Assembly: GCA_017548765.1 (NCBI GenBank)
Contig: JAFYZH010000070.1
Coordinates: forward strand, 1-52,838
DNA: 52,838 nt
Origin: Lachnospiraceae bacterium
GTDB lineage: Bacteria; Bacillota; Clostridia; Lachnospirales; Lachnospiraceae
Direction of reading: 5' to 3'
Made by a program: the position numbers and the translations under genes. A model generated the notes under the pieces. The model was not told the origin of the DNA. It made no database searches and saw only the letters and a program-made list of their open reading frames with translations. Position 1 is the first letter of the stretch. Every line of letters begins with the position of its first letter. Positions 47,537-52,838 of the stretch are shown here, one piece after another.

Positions 47537-49993
47537 TCATAATTCTACGGTTACTTTTTCAAGTTTCCAAATATCGTTTACATACTCCATGATCGTACGA
47601 TCGGAAGAGAATTTTCCGCTGCTTGCGGTGTTCAGAAGCGCCATGCGCGCCCAGCGGGCTTCGTCACGGTAAGCCTCCTCAACCTTCTGCTGTGCCTCAT
47701 GATACGAACGGAAATCCTTCAGGATGAAGTAAGTATCTGCACGGTCAGAACTGTAGGTGTTGAGCAGCGAGTTGTACAGGTCGCGGAACAGTTCCGGATC
47801 GTTCGGCGAATAATAGCCGTTGATCAACTGCATCAGCACGCGGCGGATCTCCATGTCGTTGTTGAAGATCTCCATGGGATCATAACCGCCCTCGTTCTCG
47901 TACTTGATGACCTCATCGGAGGACAGACCGAAGATGAACGCATTGTCCTCGCCGACTTCCTCGACGATCTCGATGTTCGCGCCATCCATGGTTCCGAGCG
48001 TTACCGCACCGTTCAGCATGAACTTCATGTTACCGGTACCGGAAGCCTCCTTACTAGCTGTGGAGATCTGCTCGGATACATCCGCGGCCGCGAAGATCAT
48101 CTCCGCGTTGGATACGCGGTAGTTCTCGATGAATACGACCTTGATCTTATCGTTGATGCTCTTGTCGTTGTTGATGACGTCGGCAACCGAATTGATCAGT
48201 TTGATGGTCAGCTTCGCGCGGCGATAGCCGGCAGCTGCCTTCGCGCCGAAGATAAACGTACGGGGATAGAAATCCATGTCCGGGTTATCCTTCAGCATAT
48301 TGTACAGGTGCATAACATGCAGGATGTTCAGCAACTGGCGCTTGTACTCGTGCAGACGCTTTACCTGCACGTCGAAGATGGAACGAGGATTGACCTCGAT
48401 GCCGTTCTGCTCCTTGATGTACTGTGCCAGACGCACCTTGTTGCGATATTTGATGTTCATGAACTCCTTCTGTGCCTTCGGATCGTCGGCATAGATCTTG
48501 AGTTCTTTAATGTGGGACAGGTCGGTGATCCACTCGTTGCCGATGTGCTCGGTCACCCAGTCTGCCAGCAGCGGGTTGCCGTGCAACAGGAAACGACGCT
48601 GTGTGATACCGTTCGTCTTATTGTTGAACTTCTCCGGCATCATCTCGTAGAAATCACGCAGCTGCTGTTTCTTCAGGATCTCCGTGTGGAGGCGCGCAAC
48701 ACCATTGACCGAATAACCGCCGACGATGGCCAGATGAGCCATACGTACCTGGCCGTCATATACGATGGCCATGCTGCGGATCTTATCCTGGCGGTCCGGA
48801 TAGCGGCTCTGGATCTCTAAAACGAAGCGACGGTTGATTTCCTCAACGATCTGGTAAATACGCGGCAGAAGGCGCGAGAACAGCTCTATAGGCCATTTCT
48901 CGAGCGCTTCGCTCATGATCGTGTGGTTGGTGTAAGCGCAGGTCTTCGTCGTAACTTCCCACGCCTCATCCCAGGTCAGCATCTCCTCATCCATCAGGAT
49001 ACGCATGAGTTCTGCTACCGCCATGGACGGGTGGGTATCGTTCATCTGGAACGTCACCTTCTCATACAGTTTGCGAACATCCGGATGATGCTCCTTATAT
49101 TTCTTCAGCGCGGTCTGGATGGTCGCGGAAATGAAGAAGTACTGCTGCTTCAGACGCAGCTCCTTACCTGCATAGTGGTTGTCGTTGGGGTACAGGACCT
49201 CTACGATGTTTTTCGCCAGGTTCTCCTGCTCCACCGCCTTGCGGTAATCTCCACGGTCGAAATCGTCGAGGCTGAACGTGTTGATGGGCTCAGCATCCCA
49301 GATTCGGAGCGTATTGACCACGTTGTTGTTATAGCCGACGATGGGCAGGTCATACGGGATGGCGCGCACGGAGCGGTAGCCGTCCTGGTAGAAATGCTCA
49401 CGGCCGGTATCGTCATACTCGACGCGTACATAGCCTTCGAAATGAACCTCGCAGGCATACTCGGGGCGGCGCACCTCAAACGGGTTGCCGTTCTTCAGCC
49501 AGTTATCCGGCACCTCGACCTGATAACCGTCTTCAATCTTCTGCGCGAACATACCGTATTTGTAACGGATGCCGGCGCCGTAAGCCGCGTAACCGAGCGT
49601 TGCCAGCGAATCCAGGAAGCACGCTGCAAGACGGCCCAAACCGCCGTTACCGAGCGCCGCATCCGGCTCCTGATCCTCGATCGCGTTCAGGTCAAAGCCC
49701 AACTCCTCCAGAGCCTCCTTGACCTCTTTCTGTGCACAGAGGTTGATGATGATATTGCCCAGGGCACGTCCCATCAAAAACTCCATGGACAGGTAGTATA
49801 CGGTCTTTACATCCCGCTTCTCGTATTCCTTATGTGTAGCGATCCAGCGGTCAATGATGACCTCCTTCATCGCGTATGCCACCGCCTGATAGACCATCTG
49901 CGGTGTCGCTTCCTCCAGATTTCTCCGGTATAAACTCTTTACGGCAGACCGAACCTCTTTTTTAAAACTCTCTTTATCAATGGTTGCAGCCAT
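47537..49993 (-). CDS. glgP: Glycogen/maltodextrin phosphorylase
   Basis: An 818-residue GT35 enzyme that releases glucose-1-phosphate from alpha-1,4-glucans with PLP as cofactor. Seen: YYLSMEFLMGRAL, DAALGNGGLGRLAACFLDS, the substrate region NDTHPSMAVAELMR, FDVQVKRLHEYKRQLL and the PLP-lysine site EASGTGNMKFMLNGA. Full length. The start at 49993 has GGAGG 7 nt upstream. It follows ileS by 16 bp on the same strand, an unusual neighbour, and is probably read from the ileS message. Confidence 0.96.
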   Translation of the reverse strand: MAATIDKESFKKEVRSAVKSLYRRNLEEATPQMVYQAVAYAMKEVIIDRWIATHKEYEKRDVKTVYYLSMEFLMGRALGNIIINLCAQKEVKEALEELGFDLNAIEDQEPDAALGNGGLGRLAACFLDSLATLGYAAYGAGIRYKYGMFAQKIEDGYQVEVPDNWLKNGNPFEVRRPEYACEVHFEGYVRVEYDDTGREHFYQDGYRSVRAIPYDLPIVGYNNNVVNTLRIWDAEPINTFSLDDFDRGDYRKAVEQENLAKNIVEVLYPNDNHYAGKELRLKQQYFFISATIQTALKKYKEHHPDVRKLYEKVTFQMNDTHPSMAVAELMRILMDEEMLTWDEAWEVTTKTCAYTNHTIMSEALEKWPIELFSRLLPRIYQIVEEINRRFVLEIQSRYPDRQDKIRSMAIVYDGQVRMAHLAIVGGYSVNGVARLHTEILKKQQLRDFYEMMPEKFNNKTNGITQRRFLLHGNPLLADWVTEHIGNEWITDLSHIKELKIYADDPKAQKEFMNIKYRNKVRLAQYIKEQNGIEVNPRSIFDVQVKRLHEYKRQLLNILHVMHLYNMLKDNPDMDFYPRTFIFGAKAAAGYRRAKLTIKLINSVADVINNDKSINDKIKVVFIENYRVSNAEMIFAAADVSEQISTASKEASGTGNMKFMLNGAVTLGTMDGANIEIVEEVGEDNAFIFGLSSDEVIKYENEGGYDPMEIFNNDMEIRRVLMQLINGYYSPNDPELFRDLYNSLLNTYSSDRADTYFILKDFRSYHEAQQKVEEAYRDEARWARMALLNTASSGKFSSDRTIMEYVNDIWKLEKVTVEL

Positions 49994-50009
49994 AAGCACA
50001 CCTCCGTAA

Positions 50010-52838
50010 TTATTTCTTTTTAACGCCCAGCGTTACCTTCTGTCCGTTGACATCCCACTCTTTCACATAGCCGTCGACCTCGCCGCCGATGATCTCGTCG
50101 GCCAGAACGTCCCCAGCAACTTCCTTCGCGTAGGTGTCCATGATGCGGGTGATCTCCGCATTGTCCTTATGATACAGGACGATGTGATCCATCACTTCAA
50201 AGCCGGCCTCTTTACGCATGGTCTGCACCTTCGAGATGATCTCGTTGACATAGCCTTCGTCGATCAGCTCCGGTGTCAGATTGCCATCCAAAACGACGGT
50301 AACCTCGCCTGCGCTCTCGGTCGCATAGCCCGGTGTCTGGGTCATGTCGATGAGCAGATCCTCTTCTGCCAGCTCCGCCTTGTCATCGCCGAAGGAAAGT
50401 GTCAGCACACCTTTTTCCTTCAGTTCGTCCATCGCGGCATTGCCATCGATCGAATCCAGGGCTGCACGGATCTGTCCCAGCAGTTTTCCGTACTTCGGAC
50501 CCACCGTACGCAGCTGCGGCTTAAATGTATAGGTGGTATACGAGCGAACATCATCGGTGAATTCCACCGCCTTAACGTTCAATTCATCTTCGATGATATC
50601 CACGAAGAAACGCTCCAGCGTGAAAGGTGCCTTTACGAACATCTTTGCCAGCGGCTGGCGGTTCTTCAGGTTCGCTGCATTACGCGCAGCGCGGCCCAGG
50701 ACTACGACCTTCAGAACGAGGTCCATGTCCGCCTCGAGCTCTTTGTCGATCCACTCGGTGTGAACCTCCGGGTAGTCGCAAAGGTGTACGCTCTTCGGCG
50801 CATTCGGGTCAATGCTGCATACGAGGTTGCGGTAGATGGACTCCGTCATGAACGGGATCATCGGCGCCGCTGCCTTCGAGATGGTTACGAGCGCTGTGTA
50901 CAACGTCATGTACGCATTGATCTTATCCTGCTCCATGCCCTTCGCCCAGAAACGCTCACGGCTGCGACGAACATACCAGTTACTCATGTCGTCGACGAAA
51001 TCCTGCAGGACCTTCGTGGTCTCGGTGATCTTATACTGCTCCAGGTTCTTATCGCAGGTATCTACGACAGTCTGCAGACGGGACAGCAGGTAGCGGTCCA
51101 TAACGCTCAGTTTCTCGTAATCCAGCGTATACTTCGTCGCATCGAACTCGTCGATATTCGCGTACAAAACGAAGAAGGAGTACGTATTCCACAAAGTGCT
51201 CAGGAATTTGCGCTGGCCTTCGATCACGGCCTTATCGTGGAAGCGGTTCGGCAACCACGGCGCACTGTTGGAGTAGAAATACCAGCGGATCGCGTCCGCG
51301 CCGTACTTCGCCAGAGCCTCGAACGGATCGACCGCATTGCCCTTACTCTTACTCATCTTCTGTCCGTTTTCGTCCTGAACGTGGCCCAAAACGATAACAT
51401 TCTTATACGGTGCCTTGTCGAACAGCAACGTCGAGACAGCCAGCAGCGAATAGAACCAGCCACGGGTCTGATCGACCGCCTCACTGATGAAATCCGCCGG
51501 GAAATGCTTCTCGAACAGTTCCTGGTTTTCAAACGGATAATGATACTGCGCAAACGGCATGGAACCGGAATCGAACCAGCAGTCGATAACTTCCGGAACA
51601 CGCTTCATGAGCTTACCACAGTGCGGGCAGGTCACATGCACTTCGTCGATGTACGGACGGTGCAGCTCCACGCCGCCCTCCGGATAATCCGGAGACATTT
51701 TCTTCAGTTCTTCTTTACTTCCGATCGCCGTCTGGTGGCCACAAGCCTCACACTCCCAGATATTCAGAGGAGTGCCCCAGTAACGGTTACGGGAGATGCC
51801 CCAGTCAGCAACGTTCTCCAGCCAGTTTCCGAAACGGCCGGTACCGATGCTCTGCGGGATCCAGTTGATGGTGTTGTTGTTTTTGATCAGGTCGTCGCGG
51901 ACCTCGGTCATACGGATGAACCAGGACTCACGCGCATAGTAGATCAGCGGTGTGTCACAACGCCAGCAGTGCGGGTAGCTGTGCTCGAACTTCGGCGCCG
52001 CAAACAGCAGGCCGCGCGCGTCGAGATCCTTCAGGACCTCCGGATCCGCCTTCTTAACAAACAGGCCGGCGAACGGAACGTCATCGGTCATGTTACCCTT
52101 GCCATCGACAAACTGTACGAACGGCAGGTCGTAGTTTCTTCCGACGCGGCTATCGTCCTCACCGAAGGCCGGGGCGATATGTACGACGCCGGTACCGTCA
52201 TCCATGGTAACATAGCCATCGCAGGTCACGAAGAAGCCCTTCTTACGCTGCTTCTCCGCTACACGTGCAGCTGCCTCGTAGAGCGGCTCATACTCACGGC
52301 CTTCCAGCTCGGTTCCTTTAAAACGATCTGTGATCGTATACGGAGCTGCCGGAGTTCCGGAGAGAACCTTCTCGCAAAGCGCTTCCGCCATATAGTAAAC
52401 GTAACCGTCGGCGGTCTCTACGCGAACGTAGGTGTCCTCCGGGTTTACACAAAGAGCAACATTGCTCGGAAGGGTCCAGGGCGTCGTCGTCCAGGCCAGG
52501 ATGTACTCATTCTCCTGTCCCTTCACCTTAAAGCGAACGATCGCCGAACGCTCCTTCACATCCTTATAGCCCTGAGCCACCTCGTGGGAAGACAGCGGGG
52601 TTCCGCAACGCGGGCAGTAGGGAACGATCTTAAAGCCCTTATACAGCAGGCCGCGATCCCAGATCTTCTTCAGCGCCCACCACTCGGACTCGATGAAATC
52701 ATCATGATAGGTAACGTAAGGATCGTCCATATCCGCCCAGAATCCGACGGTATAGGAGAAATCCTCCCACATTCCCTTATACTTCCAAACGTTTTCCTTA
52801 CAACGCTCGATGAACGGCGCCACGCCATACTGCTCGAT
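50010..52838 (-). CDS. ileS: Isoleucyl-tRNA synthetase, 3' part (N-terminus outside the window)
   Basis: The frame is open to the window edge, so about the first 90-100 residues, including HIGH, are missing. 942 residues are visible. In order: the zinc-ribbon VPYCPRCGTPLSSHE, the CP1 editing domain (AWTTTPWTLPSNVAL), a second CxxC pair (CEACG, CPHCG), DQTRGWFYSLLAVSTLLFDK, the catalytic KMSKSKGN and the anticodon-binding domain. The C-terminal region (VNEIISKVQTMRKEAGFEV) is of the long, eukaryote-like IleRS type found in many Clostridia, which is often associated with natural mupirocin insensitivity; that property is inference. Confidence 0.96.
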   Translation of the reverse strand: MEQYGVAPFIERCKENVWKYKGMWEDFSYTVGFWADMDDPYVTYHDDFIESEWWALKKIWDRGLLYKGFKIVPYCPRCGTPLSSHEVAQGYKDVKERSAIVRFKVKGQENEYILAWTTTPWTLPSNVALCVNPEDTYVRVETADGYVYYMAEALCEKVLSGTPAAPYTITDRFKGTELEGREYEPLYEAAARVAEKQRKKGFFVTCDGYVTMDDGTGVVHIAPAFGEDDSRVGRNYDLPFVQFVDGKGNMTDDVPFAGLFVKKADPEVLKDLDARGLLFAAPKFEHSYPHCWRCDTPLIYYARESWFIRMTEVRDDLIKNNNTINWIPQSIGTGRFGNWLENVADWGISRNRYWGTPLNIWECEACGHQTAIGSKEELKKMSPDYPEGGVELHRPYIDEVHVTCPHCGKLMKRVPEVIDCWFDSGSMPFAQYHYPFENQELFEKHFPADFISEAVDQTRGWFYSLLAVSTLLFDKAPYKNVIVLGHVQDENGQKMSKSKGNAVDPFEALAKYGADAIRWYFYSNSAPWLPNRFHDKAVIEGQRKFLSTLWNTYSFFVLYANIDEFDATKYTLDYEKLSVMDRYLLSRLQTVVDTCDKNLEQYKITETTKVLQDFVDDMSNWYVRRSRERFWAKGMEQDKINAYMTLYTALVTISKAAAPMIPFMTESIYRNLVCSIDPNAPKSVHLCDYPEVHTEWIDKELEADMDLVLKVVVLGRAARNAANLKNRQPLAKMFVKAPFTLERFFVDIIEDELNVKAVEFTDDVRSYTTYTFKPQLRTVGPKYGKLLGQIRAALDSIDGNAAMDELKEKGVLTLSFGDDKAELAEEDLLIDMTQTPGYATESAGEVTVVLDGNLTPELIDEGYVNEIISKVQTMRKEAGFEVMDHIVLYHKDNAEITRIMDTYAKEVAGDVLADEIIGGEVDGYVKEWDVNGQKVTLGVKKK

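Overview
The window looks like a chromosomal segment of a Gram-positive Clostridia-type bacterium, probably Lachnospiraceae-like or a relative, though I cannot fix the family. Reasons: strong AAGGAGG-type ribosome sites; a mraZ-rsmH-ftsL-pbp-mraY-murD-ftsW division cluster; an hprK / rapZ / whiA / HPr-like neighbourhood as in Firmicutes; a GH5 cellulase lipoprotein beside an SGNH esterase; YfhO and GtrA-type membrane proteins; and moderate GC with many TTC/ATC-ending codons. No rRNA, tRNA, CRISPR array, transposase or phage gene was seen. Most of the window is housekeeping DNA in long, mostly minus-strand operons.

Layout. 1-300: a structured element (E1), probably a non-coding RNA. 352-2187: typA (-). 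2335-2961: yigZ-type gene (-), divergent from a class A penicillin-binding protein at 3163-5805 (+). 5875-16797: the division and cell-wall cluster (all -): mraZ, rsmH, ftsL-like, class B PBP, mraY, murD, ftsW, then ftsQ-like and ftsZ, each with its own promoter candidate. 17099-19765: a secreted protein with five near-identical Ig-like repeats (-). 19896-20750: about 1 kb of non-coding sequence holding a near-perfect partial tandem duplication and a second structured element (E2) homologous to E1. 20770-33442 (all -): ftsH, uvrC, hprK, murB, rapZ, whiA, an HPr/Crh-like protein, dnaE, pfkA, closely packed behind one good promoter. 33756-39468 (+): GtrB-type glycosyltransferase, GtrA, YfhO, PilT-like ATPase; then argH (39602-40975, +). 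41028-46774 (-): metallophosphoesterase, U32 peptidase-family protein, SGNH hydrolase, GH5 cellulase. 46984-47184: cold-shock protein (-). 47537-52838 (-): glycogen phosphorylase and the 3' part of ileS, which runs off the window.

How the genes fit together. The left half builds and splits the cell wall: lipid II precursor steps (MurB, MurD, MraY), polymerisation and crosslinking (FtsW, class A and B PBPs) and the division ring and its partners (FtsZ, FtsQ, FtsL). The centre couples carbon-state signalling (HprK and an HPr-like Ser46 protein lacking the PTS histidine), RapZ, WhiA and glycolysis (PfkA) to replication (DnaE) and protein quality control (FtsH). The right half has surface-glycan and pilus-related genes, plant-polysaccharide breakdown and glycogen mobilisation.

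The most interesting signal is the pair E1 (about 41-273) and E2 (about 20314-20643). They share six well-conserved sequence blocks in the same order, separated by hairpins whose stems differ in sequence but keep pairing. E2 is enclosed by four nested complementary arm pairs. I consider these two members of one structured RNA family. I cannot tell from memory whether it is a known class (the raiA motif should be tested first) or a new one.
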